53,623 nucleotides of DNA, taken from positions 1 through 53,623 of the forward strand of contig JAFUUL010000146.1 in assembly GCA_017483805.1 (NCBI GenBank). Reading direction: 5' to 3'. Every line of letters starts with the position of its first letter. Position 1 is the stretch's first letter. Below, one piece after another: positions 33,206-40,440 of this stretch. Source of the stretch: Prevotella sp. Its GTDB lineage: Bacteria > Bacteroidota > Bacteroidia > Bacteroidales > Bacteroidaceae. Both the position numbers and the translations under genes were made by a program. Under the pieces are notes generated by a model, which did not search any database, was not told where the DNA came from, and saw only the letters and a program-made list of their open reading frames with translations.

Positions 33206-34127
33206 CGTGCTCTCACTCCTCATCGGCTGGGTGCTCGACCTGCTCTTCGGCGACCCCGCCCGTCTGCCCCACCCCGTGGTGTGGTTCGGCCGGGCCATCG
33301 CCTTCTGCGAGCGTCACCTGAACCGCGGCCGTCACCGCCGACTGAAGGGTGCCCTCACCGCCGTCAGCCTCATCACCCTCGGCTTCGCCGTCACCTTTAC
33401 ACTTCTTGCCGTCCTCCCTCCCTTGGGGAGGGTCGGGGTGGGTTCTCTCCTCATTTTCTACTGCCTGGCCGGCACCACACTCATCCGCGAGGTGCGCCAG
33501 GTATTCATGGCCCTCGACCGTTCGCTCGACGAAGGTCGCCGGCAGGTGGCCCGCATCGTGGGCCGCGACACCTCGGAACTCTCAGCACAGGAGGTGCGCA
33601 CGGCGGCCCTCGAGACACTGGCCGAGAACCTGAGCGACGGCGTCATCGCCCCACTCTTCTGGCTGGCCCTGCTGGGCGTGCCCGGCATGATGGCCTATAA
33701 GATGGTCAACACGCTCGACTCGATGATCGGCTACCGCACCGACCGCTACCGCGACTTCGGTTGCTGGGCCGCCCATATCGACGATGTGGCCAACTACATC
33801 CCCGCCCGCCTGACCGCCCTGCTGATGATACTGCCATCACTCATCACTTTCGTCCGCCGTAACGGACGAAACCACGCCTCCCCCAACAGCGGCTACCCCG
33901 AGGCGGCGCTGGCCGGCATCCTCAACTGTCGCTTCGGCGGGCCCCACACCTACTTCGGCCAACTCTTCGACAAGCCCTACATCGGCGACAACGACCGCGA
34001 GTTGACCACCAGCGATATGCGCATCGCCATCCGCGTGAACCGTCGTGCGGAGGTGCTGATGGTCATTCTGACGGCCCTTTCGCTTGGCTGTTTCGAAATA
34101 ATTGCTTATCTTTGTACCCAGATATGA
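33198..34127 (+). CDS. cbiB: Adenosylcobinamide-phosphate synthase CbiB
   Basis: About 309 residues: multispanning membrane protein with the CbiB signature LIGWVLDLLFGDPARLPHPV, TLAENLSDGVIAPLFW, VNTLDSMIGYRTDRY, ARLTALLMIL and GGPHTYFG. It attaches the aminopropanol phosphate made through CobD. The start at 33198 overlaps the cbiP stop. Two repeat-derived insertions are seen: a G-rich palindrome at residues about 72-82 (PPLGRVGVG) and a CATCACT/TTTCGTCCG palindrome at about 213-226. It ends in an ATGA overlap with the next gene. Confidence 0.95.
   Translation: MTNVLSLLIGWVLDLLFGDPARLPHPVVWFGRAIAFCERHLNRGRHRRLKGALTAVSLITLGFAVTFTLLAVLPPLGRVGVGSLLIFYCLAGTTLIREVRQVFMALDRSLDEGRRQVARIVGRDTSELSAQEVRTAALETLAENLSDGVIAPLFWLALLGVPGMMAYKMVNTLDSMIGYRTDRYRDFGCWAAHIDDVANYIPARLTALLMILPSLITFVRRNGRNHASPNSGYPEAALAGILNCRFGGPHTYFGQLFDKPYIGDNDRELTTSDMRIAIRVNRRAEVLMVILTALSLGCFEIIAYLCTQI
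33413..33443. repeat. G-rich palindromic element in cbiB
   Basis: CTCCC-TTG-GGGAG hairpin followed by GGTCGGGGTGGG, a member of the window-wide family (CTCCCC...GGAGGGG plus G-run). It is read in frame as PPLGRVGVG. Confidence 0.8.
33835..33871. repeat. CATCACT doublet plus TTTCGTCCG palindrome in cbiB
   Basis: CATCACT twice (33835-33848), then TTTCGTCCG (33848-33856) mirrored by CGGACGAAA (33863-33871) over 6 bases. It encodes SLITFVRRNGRN in frame. Confidence 0.8.
34107..34114 (+). promoter_or_regulatory. -7 box directly before the cbiH-C gene
   Basis: TATCTTTG ends nine bases before the ATG at 34124, with CTTG 20 bases upstream (34083-34086) as a partial -33 box. It lies inside the end of cbiB. 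Confidence 0.55.
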
Positions 34128-35551
34128 AGAAGATTATCATTGCAGGACTGGGGCCTGGCAGCCCCGAGGACATGACGCCTGCCGTCAGGGAGGCCGTCAA
34201 GGAGGCCGACGTGGTGGTCGGCTATAAGTATTACTTCCAGTTCGTGGAGCCTTACCTGAAGCCTTCGTGCGAATGTATCGACACGGGCATGAAGCGCGAA
34301 CGCGACCGTGCCGAACAGGCCTTCCGTATGGCCGAGACGGGCAAGACTGTCGTGGTCATCTCCAGCGGCGATGCTGGCATCTACGGCATGGCCCCGCTGC
34401 TCTACGAAATGGAGAAGGAACGCGCAGCCCGTTCCGTAGGCGTCGGTATTACCGACGCCATATCCATCGAAGTCCTCCCCGGCATCTCCGCCTTCCAGAA
34501 GGCCGCCTCGCTGCTGGGAGCCCCCATCGGTCACGACCTGTGCATCATCTCCCTCTCCGACCTGATGACACCCTGGCAGGTCATCGAGCGTCGCATCCGG
34601 GCTGCCGCCACAGCCGACTTCGTCACCGCCGTCTACAACCCCAAGTCTCACGGCCGCTACTGGCAACTCTACCGTCTGCAGGAACTCTTCCTGCAGGAGC
34701 GTAGTGCCGACACCCCCGTGGGCTATGTCCGTCAGGCCGGCCGCCCCGAACAGGAGGTCAAACTGACCACTCTCGGTGACCTCGACCCTGAGGACATCGA
34801 TATGTTCACTGTCCTCATCATCGGCAACTCGCAGTCCTACGTGTCCGATGGTCACTTCATCACCCCGCGCGGCTACTACCGTCAGGAAGCCCCTCCCTCG
34901 GAGGGGGTGGGGAGGTCCATCATGATGGAATCTTTCCGCACTATTCTTTCCGAGATGCAACACCCCGATGTACCCCGCTGGCGCCTCTGGCCCCTGCTGC
35001 ACGCCATCCATACGACGGTGGACTTCAGCATGGAAGAGTGCCTATGGATGGACGAACGTGCCACAGAGATCATATATAATAAGGTAAAGGACGGAACCCT
35101 GCGCCATATCGTGACCGACGTGACGATGGCAGCAAGCGGCATCCGCAAGGGAGCACTGGAAAGGTTGGGCATCGAGGTGGATTGCTACATCAACGACCCG
35201 CGGTCGAAGCAGATGGCAGACGAACAAGGCATCACCCGCAGTCAGGCCAGTATGCGGCTGGCTGCCGAAGCGCACCCTGAAGCCCTCTATGTGGTGGGCA
35301 ATGCGCCCACGGCACTCTTCGAGATTTGCGACCTGGTGCGCAAAGGAAAGATGCAGCCCGCAGGCATCATCGCAGCACCAGTGGGGTTTGTTCATGTTTG
35401 CGAAAGCAAGCACGCAGTCAAGACCCTGAAGCAAATCCCCAAGATCATCGTCGAGGGCCGCAAGGGCGGCAGCAACCTCGCCGCCACGCTCTGCAACGCC
35501 ATCCTGACCTTCGACGATGCAGCACAACTCAAACCCGGACGAGACCTGTAG
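34124..35551 (+). CDS. cbiHC: Fusion of cobalt-precorrin-3B C17-methyltransferase (CbiH) and precorrin-8X methylmutase (CbiC)
   Basis: About 475 residues. Residues 1-250 are the CbiH/CobJ methylase (IIIAGLGPGSPEDMTPA, SSGDAGIYGMAPLL, EVLPGISAFQKAASLLGAP, FVTAVYNPKSHGR). Residues about 275-475 are CbiC (HAIHTTVDFSMEECLWM, VTDVTMAASGIRKG, GNAPTALFEI, PVGFVHVCESK with the conserved active-site region). The G-rich palindrome at 34890-34915 encodes APPSEGVGR exactly at the junction. CbiH contracts the ring; CbiC moves a methyl group. It overlaps cbiB by ATGA. Confidence 0.95.
   Translation: MKKIIIAGLGPGSPEDMTPAVREAVKEADVVVGYKYYFQFVEPYLKPSCECIDTGMKRERDRAEQAFRMAETGKTVVVISSGDAGIYGMAPLLYEMEKERAARSVGVGITDAISIEVLPGISAFQKAASLLGAPIGHDLCIISLSDLMTPWQVIERRIRAAATADFVTAVYNPKSHGRYWQLYRLQELFLQERSADTPVGYVRQAGRPEQEVKLTTLGDLDPEDIDMFTVLIIGNSQSYVSDGHFITPRGYYRQEAPPSEGVGRSIMMESFRTILSEMQHPDVPRWRLWPLLHAIHTTVDFSMEECLWMDERATEIIYNKVKDGTLRHIVTDVTMAASGIRKGALERLGIEVDCYINDPRSKQMADEQGITRSQASMRLAAEAHPEALYVVGNAPTALFEICDLVRKGKMQPAGIIAAPVGFVHVCESKHAVKTLKQIPKIIVEGRKGGSNLAATLCNAILTFDDAAQLKPGRDL
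34890..34915. repeat. G-rich palindromic element at the CbiH-CbiC junction
   Basis: CCCCTCCCTCGGAGGGG followed by GTGGGGAGG, read in frame as APPSEGVGR. Confidence 0.88.
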
Positions 35552-35552
35552 A

Positions 35553-35580
35553 AGTGAAAAGTGAAGAGTGAAGAGTGAAG
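35553..35580 (+). repeat. Heptanucleotide array AGTGAAG between cbiH-C and cbiE-T
   Basis: AGTGAAA then three exact AGTGAAG units, beginning two bases after the cbiH-C stop. It fills part of the 73-base gap, the largest within the cbi block. Confidence 0.9.
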
Positions 35581-35624
35581 AATTTCTTGCCGTGCAAGCG
35601 TCCAAAGGCCGAGCGGCTACCGCT

Positions 35625-36866
35625 ATGAAGTTTATAGTCATAGGCATTACCGACAATCCACAGCCTTGGTTCCCACCCGAGGTTTTGGACATCATCCGCC
35701 AGGGCAGAGTGTTCTCCGGCGGCAAGCGCCACCACGACATCGTCGCCCCCTTGCTGCCTGCCGACAGCCAGTGGATAGACATCACCGTCCCCCTCGACAG
35801 CGTTTTTGAGCAGTATGCCCATCTCCCCCTCTCTTCGGAGGGGGAAGGGGGGAGGCCCATCATCGTCTTCGCTTCCGGCGACCCGCTCTTCTTTGGCTTC
35901 GCCAACACGCTGCGCCGCCAGTTCCCTGATGCCGACATCAGAGTCTACCCCACCTTCAACAGCCTGCAGATGCTGGCCCATCGCCTGCTGCTGCCCTACC
36001 ACGATATGCGCATCGTCTCGCTGACCGGCCGTCCCTGGCCTGAGTTCGACCGCGCCCTCATCGAGAGAACCGAGAAGATTGGCGTCCTGACAGACAAGGA
36101 GCACACCCCTGCCGCCATCGCCCAACGTATGCTGGAGTACGGCTATACCAACTACACCATGCACGTCGGCGAACACCTGGGCCATCCTACAAAAGAACAG
36201 GTGACCACCCTCACTCTCGAAGAAGCCGCCCAGCGCTCCTTCTCGATGCCCAACTGTCTGATTCTTCGTTCTGTATGTTGCGATACCATCGCAACAAAGC
36301 CCTTCGGTCTCCCCGACACCTCCTTCGCCCTGCTCGACGGCCGCGAAAAGATGATCACCAAGATGCCCATCCGCCTCTTGACGCTCCAAGCCCTCGACCT
36401 ACCCCGCCGCCACGTGCTCTGGGACATCGGTTTCTGCACGGGCAGCGTCAGCATCGAGGCGCGCCTGCTGTTCCCCCACCTCGAGGTTCACGCCTTCGAG
36501 ATCCGCCCTGAGTGCGAGGCCATCATCCTCGAAAACGCCCGCCGCCACGGTGCCCCCGGCATCCACATCCACATGGGCGACTTCTGTTCCGTATGTCGCG
36601 ATATCATCGCGACCACCCCACCCCCCGACGCCGTCTTCATCGGCGGCCACGGCGGCCAACTGAAGCACATCATGGCCCAGGTGACGGAAAGCCTGCCCGA
36701 GGGCGGCATCATCGTGATGAACAGCGTCAAGGCCCCCAAAGTGACCACCGACAGCCACCAACTCTGGGACGAGGCCTGCCGCGAACTCGGCCTCCAGCAA
36801 GAGCCGCCTATGAGAGTAGTCATAGACGAACATCATCCAATAGAAATACTAAAAGCTCACAAATGA
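35625..36866 (+). CDS. cbiET: Fusion of precorrin-6Y C5,15-methyltransferase CbiE and C15-methyltransferase/decarboxylase CbiT (CobL-like)
   Basis: About 413 residues. CbiE part (1 to about 205): VIGITDNPQPWFPPEVLDII, GGKRHHDIVAPLL, FASGDPLFFGFANTL and SLTGRPWPEFDRAL. CbiT part (about 235-413): LWDIGFCTGSVSIEARLL (SAM-binding loop), HAFEIRPECEAIILENARRH, VFIGGHGGQLKHIM and IVMNSVKAPKVTTD. Three repeat-derived inserts are in frame: LPLSSEGEGGR (about 67-77) and SVCxDxIAT twice (about 215-224 and 321-330). The ATG at 35625 is chosen over an upstream one inside the heptamer array. Confidence 0.94.
   Translation: MKFIVIGITDNPQPWFPPEVLDIIRQGRVFSGGKRHHDIVAPLLPADSQWIDITVPLDSVFEQYAHLPLSSEGEGGRPIIVFASGDPLFFGFANTLRRQFPDADIRVYPTFNSLQMLAHRLLLPYHDMRIVSLTGRPWPEFDRALIERTEKIGVLTDKEHTPAAIAQRMLEYGYTNYTMHVGEHLGHPTKEQVTTLTLEEAAQRSFSMPNCLILRSVCCDTIATKPFGLPDTSFALLDGREKMITKMPIRLLTLQALDLPRRHVLWDIGFCTGSVSIEARLLFPHLEVHAFEIRPECEAIILENARRHGAPGIHIHMGDFCSVCRDIIATTPPPDAVFIGGHGGQLKHIMAQVTESLPEGGIIVMNSVKAPKVTTDSHQLWDEACRELGLQQEPPMRVVIDEHHPIEILKAHK
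35823..35855. repeat. G-rich palindromic element in cbiE part
   Basis: TCCCCCTCTCTTCGGAGGGGG followed by AAGGGGGGAGG; coding LPLSSEGEGGR. Confidence 0.85.
36269..36296. repeat. SVCxDxIAT palindromic element, copy 1
   Basis: GTTCTGTATG then TTGCGAT-ACC-ATCGCAA. It is 24 of 28 identical to the copy at 36586-36613 and is read in frame as SVCCDTIAT. Confidence 0.88.
36586..36613. repeat. SVCxDxIAT palindromic element, copy 2
   Basis: GTTCCGTATG then GTCGCGAT-ATC-ATCGCGAC partly overlapping; same frame as copy 1, read as SVCRDIIAT within the CbiT domain. The substitutions keep the stem paired (TTGCGAT/ATCGCAA versus TCGCGAT/ATCGCGA). Confidence 0.88.
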
Positions 36867-38677
36867 AGATAGCCATCATCCCCATCAACGAAGCCGGTAG
36901 CACCATTGCCGCCACCCTGCAGTCCGCCCTTACCGTAAGCGGCGATTCTGTCGCCGTCATCCTGCCCCGCACCGACGTCACCACCCGCTGGCACGACTTC
37001 GATGCCTTCATCTTCATCGGCGCCATGGGCATCTGCGTCCGCACCATCGCCCCTTACATTGAGGACAAGCACTCCGACCCCGCCGTGGTGTGTGTCGACA
37101 GCCTGGGCCGGAACGCCATCTCCGTGCTCTCCGGCCATATCGGTGGAGCCAACGACTTGACGCGGCACATCGCCACCATCCTGGGGGCCCATGAGGTCAT
37201 CACCACTCAGAGCGACAATGCCGGCCTCTGGGCCCTCGACACGCTGGAGAAGCGTTTCGACTGGCCCGTCGCCAGCGACATAGAAGACATGAACGACTGC
37301 ATCTTTGCCTTCGTCAACCGCCAACCTACGGCCCTGCTGCTCGAGGCCCGCGACGAGGGCACCGACTACCTCGAAGCCACCAAGCCCGACCACGTCACCA
37401 TCATCCGCGACATCAGCGAGGCCGACCCCCGTAAATACAAACTTCTCATCATCGTCTCGCCCTACATCCGCCACTCGCCGGAGGGCTTGCTCAAACTCCA
37501 CTTCGTGCCGATGGTGGGTACCATCGGCTTCGGCCTGGCTCACCATCCCGACGACTACGAGTGCATCTACGACGAGATTGACGAGGCCTTCGCCCAGCGC
37601 GGCATTCTGCCCTGCTCCCACCGCTACTGCACCATCGACGTAAAACAAGACGAAGAATTCGTGGAACTCCTCAGAGACGAATACGACGAGCAGGTGACCT
37701 TCTTCACTGCCGAGCAACTGGCTGCCGTCGACGTGCCCAACCCCAGCGACACCGTCCTGAAACACGTGGGCACCCCCAGCGTCTGCGAGGCCGCCGCCAT
37801 CCTCGGTTCCAACAACGGCCGACTCATCATCCCCAAGGTGAAAGGCAAAAACTGGACCGCCGCCCTCGCCATCGCCCCCTCCCACCTCCGTACTCCCCTC
37901 CAGTCGGAGGGGTCGGGGGAGGCTCACATCGAAATCGTCGGTGCCGGCCCCGGCGACCCCGACCTGGTCAGCGTCCGTGGCCGCAAGATGCTGGAGCGCG
38001 CCGACCTGATTCTCTATGCCGGTTCCCTCGTTCCCAAGGCCCTCACCGAGTGCCACAAGCCGGGTGCCACCGTCCGCTCATCGGCCGACATGACCCTCGA
38101 AGAGCAATGTGCGCTGATGAAGCAGTTCTACGACCAGGGCAAATTCATTGTCCGCCTCCACACCGGTGACCCCTGCATCTTCGGAGCCATTCAGGAGCAG
38201 ATGGCCTTCTTCGACCGCGAGGGCATGTCGTACCACATCACCCCCGGCATCTCCTCATTCCTGGCCGCCGCTGCCGAGTTGCAGAGCCAGTTCACCATCC
38301 CCGAGCGTTGCCAGACCATCATCCTCACCCGAGGCGAAGGCCGCACGCCGATGCCTGAGAAAGAGAAATTGCACCTGCTGGCCCGCTCGCAGAGCACCAT
38401 GTGCATCTTCCTCTCGGCCGCCATCGTCGACGACGTGCAGCGCGAACTCTTGCAGGAATATCCCGAGGACACGCCCGTGGCCGCCTGCTACCATCTCACC
38501 TGGCCCGACCAGCGCATCTATCGCGGTCAACTGAAGGACTTGGCCCGTATCGTCCATGAGAACAACCTCACCCTCACCACCATGCTCGTGGTGGGCGAGG
38601 CCATCGACAACCGCGAAGGGCTCTCCGATCTCTACGACAAGCACTTCACCCACCTTTTCCGAATAGGCGAAGCATGA
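36863..38677 (+). CDS. cbiGF: Fusion of cobalt-precorrin-5A hydrolase CbiG and cobalt-precorrin-4 C11-methyltransferase CbiF
   Basis: 604 residues from ATG 36863, which overlaps the cbiE-T stop. CbiG (1 to about 340): IIPINEAGSTIAATLQS, FIGAMGICVRTIAPY, SVLSGHIGGANDLTRHIA and EAAAILGSNNGRLI. CbiF (about 355-604): IVGAGPGDPDLVSVRGRKML, LYAGSLVPKALTECHKPGA, RLHTGDPCIFGAIQEQM and PGISSFLAAAAELQSQFT. The G-rich palindrome at 37892-37922 encodes TPLQSEGSGEA exactly between the two enzymes. CbiF methylates C11; CbiG opens the ring lactone and releases acetaldehyde. Confidence 0.96.
   Translation: MKIAIIPINEAGSTIAATLQSALTVSGDSVAVILPRTDVTTRWHDFDAFIFIGAMGICVRTIAPYIEDKHSDPAVVCVDSLGRNAISVLSGHIGGANDLTRHIATILGAHEVITTQSDNAGLWALDTLEKRFDWPVASDIEDMNDCIFAFVNRQPTALLLEARDEGTDYLEATKPDHVTIIRDISEADPRKYKLLIIVSPYIRHSPEGLLKLHFVPMVGTIGFGLAHHPDDYECIYDEIDEAFAQRGILPCSHRYCTIDVKQDEEFVELLRDEYDEQVTFFTAEQLAAVDVPNPSDTVLKHVGTPSVCEAAAILGSNNGRLIIPKVKGKNWTAALAIAPSHLRTPLQSEGSGEAHIEIVGAGPGDPDLVSVRGRKMLERADLILYAGSLVPKALTECHKPGATVRSSADMTLEEQCALMKQFYDQGKFIVRLHTGDPCIFGAIQEQMAFFDREGMSYHITPGISSFLAAAAELQSQFTIPERCQTIILTRGEGRTPMPEKEKLHLLARSQSTMCIFLSAAIVDDVQRELLQEYPEDTPVAACYHLTWPDQRIYRGQLKDLARIVHENNLTLTTMLVVGEAIDNREGLSDLYDKHFTHLFRIGEA
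37892..37922. repeat. G-rich palindromic element at the CbiG-CbiF junction
   Basis: ACTCCCCTCCAGTCGGAGGG followed by GTCGGGGGAGG, read in frame as TPLQSEGSGEA. Confidence 0.9.
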
Positions 38678-40440
38678 TACTGGTACTGGGCGGAACCACC
38701 GAGGGCCGCAAGACGATAGAGACGCTGGAAGAGGGCGGAGGCACTTTCTTCTACAGCACCAAGACGGGTGAGCAGGACGTGACGCTGCACCACGGACAGC
38801 GCATCGACGGGGCGATGGACCGCGAGGCCATGCTCCGCTTCTGCAGCGAGCACGACATCCGGCTTATCATCGATGCCGCCCACCCCTTTGCCCGTGTGCT
38901 CCACGAGACGGTGGCCAGCGTGGCAGCGACGCTGCAGATTCCGGCCATCCGCTACGAACGCATCTATCCGCCGCGCGATGCCGACATCACCTGGATTGAC
39001 GACTATCAGGACATTCCGCGCGACATCCACACCCTGCTGGCCACCACTGGCGTGCAGAGCATCGCCCGACTGAAGCCGCTCGAGGCGGAGGGCATGAAGA
39101 TATACTATCGCATCCTGCCACGCGAGTCGTCCATCGCATTGGCCAGAAAGCAGGGAGCCACCGACGAACAACTCTGCTACTACGAGGATGGCAACAGCAT
39201 CGACATCGACGCCGAGGCCATCCTGCTCAAGGAGAGCGGCCTGTCTGGCGGATTCCCCGAGAAGGTGGAGGCAGCCAGACAACGCGGCATGCGCATCATC
39301 GCCCTGAAACGCCCGCAACTGATGACGGCAGGCTGTCAACTGTCAACCGTCAACGGCCCCTACGGATTGAGAAGAGCGGTGGAGCGACTGCTGCCCGACT
39401 TCTACCCCCTGCACAGCGGCCTGACCACCGGCACCTGCGCCACTGCGGCAGCCATTGCCGCCACGCTGCAGTTGCTGAAGCAAGAGTGTCCGAAAGAAGT
39501 GGATGTGTTGTTGCCCAACGGCGAGACCATCCCTGTGCCTGTCGGTTATGGTGACGGCTATGCCTACTGTATCAAGGACAGCGGCGACGACCCTGACGTG
39601 ACGAAGGGCATCGAAGTAAGGGTGAGCGTTCAGCCAAGCGATACTTTCGAGATTCTTGGTGGCGAGGGCGTGGGCACATTCACCCTGCCCGGCTTCGACT
39701 TCCCGCCCGGCGAGCCTGCCATCAACAAAGGGCCGCGCGAGATGATTCGCCAGAATATAGAAAGACTGACTACTCCCCTCCATACAGGGAGGGGGCGGGG
39801 GTGGGTCTTCACGATTTCCGTTCCCGGCGGCGAGGAGATAGCCCGTCGCACCTTCAACCCCCGCCTGGGCATCGAGGGCGGCATCAGCATCATCGGCGTG
39901 AGCGGTATCATCAAGCCCTTCAGCGAGGAGGCGTTCGTAGACAGCATCCGCAAGTGCATGGAGGTAGCCAAGGCCAGCGGCACAGAGCGTGTTGTGATCA
40001 ATAGCGGTGCCAAGAGCGAGCGTTTCGTGCGCAGTCTCTACCCCGACCTGCCCCGTCAGGCCTTCGTGGAATATGGCAACTACATCGGCGAGACGCTCCG
40101 CATGGCCAACGAACTGGGCTTCCGCAAGGTCACCCTCGGCGTCATGCTCGGCAAGGCCGTCAAGTTGGCCGAGGGTCAACTGGACACGCACAGCCGCAAG
40201 GGCACCATGAACCTCGCCTTCATCCAGCAGATGCTGGATGAAATTAATTCTAAATTCAAAATTACAAATTATAAATTGACTCTCGCCCGCGAACTCTGGG
40301 AACGACTATCCAAACAGGAAGCCGACGCCTTCGCCCGCGTGGTCATCCGCCACTGTCTGCAGCACTGCCAGCCCTTGCTGCCAGACGGCGAATTAACTAT
40401 TCTGCTGATTGGCGACGACGGAACAATACACTCGCTATGA
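38674..40440 (+). CDS. cbiJD: Fusion of precorrin-6A reductase CbiJ and cobalt-precorrin-5B C1-methyltransferase CbiD
   Basis: 588 residues; ATGA overlap with cbiG-F. CbiJ (1 to about 235): LVLGGTTEGRKTIETL, LIIDAAHPFARVLHETV, GGFPEKVEAARQRGMRIIAL. CbiD (about 243-588): HSGLTTGTCATAAAIAATLQ, GGEGVGTFTLPGFDFPPGE, NPRLGIEGGISIIGVSGII and LGVMLGKAVKLAEGQLDTHS. Three repeat-derived segments are in frame: CQLSTVN (three heptamers, about 220-227, at the junction), TPLHTGRGRGW (about 367-378) and INSKFKITNYKL (AATT heptamers, about 525-535). Its end overlaps the convergent permease gene by 44 bases. Confidence 0.95.
   Translation: MILVLGGTTEGRKTIETLEEGGGTFFYSTKTGEQDVTLHHGQRIDGAMDREAMLRFCSEHDIRLIIDAAHPFARVLHETVASVAATLQIPAIRYERIYPPRDADITWIDDYQDIPRDIHTLLATTGVQSIARLKPLEAEGMKIYYRILPRESSIALARKQGATDEQLCYYEDGNSIDIDAEAILLKESGLSGGFPEKVEAARQRGMRIIALKRPQLMTAGCQLSTVNGPYGLRRAVERLLPDFYPLHSGLTTGTCATAAAIAATLQLLKQECPKEVDVLLPNGETIPVPVGYGDGYAYCIKDSGDDPDVTKGIEVRVSVQPSDTFEILGGEGVGTFTLPGFDFPPGEPAINKGPREMIRQNIERLTTPLHTGRGRGWVFTISVPGGEEIARRTFNPRLGIEGGISIIGVSGIIKPFSEEAFVDSIRKCMEVAKASGTERVVINSGAKSERFVRSLYPDLPRQAFVEYGNYIGETLRMANELGFRKVTLGVMLGKAVKLAEGQLDTHSRKGTMNLAFIQQMLDEINSKFKITNYKLTLARELWERLSKQEADAFARVVIRHCLQHCQPLLPDGELTILLIGDDGTIHSL
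39333..39353. repeat. Heptanucleotide array CTGTCAA at the CbiJ-CbiD junction
   Basis: CTGTCAA, CTGTCAA, CCGTCAA; 21 bases, a multiple of three, so it is read through in frame. Confidence 0.85.
39772..39805. repeat. G-rich palindromic element inside cbiD
   Basis: ACTCCCCTCCATACAGGGAG then GGGGCGGGGGTGGG; coding TPLHTGRGRGW. Confidence 0.88.
40246..40280. repeat. AT-rich heptanucleotide array inside cbiD
   Basis: Five units AATTCTA, AATTCAA, AATTACA, AATTATA and AATTGAC (40246-40280), strikingly AT-rich within GC-rich coding DNA, coding about NSKFKITNYKLT near the CbiD C-terminus. Confidence 0.88.

Noticed and set aside
31766-33298. 510-codon frame opposite cbiP
   Set aside because: The complement of a textbook CbiP; its composition (many Val, His, Gln, Asp) is that of antisense frames in this genome.
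35823-35855. G-runs as G-quadruplex regulatory sites
   Set aside because: G-tracts are part of hairpin-forming elements and would be paired; quadruplex formation is possible but not needed to explain the conserved layout.
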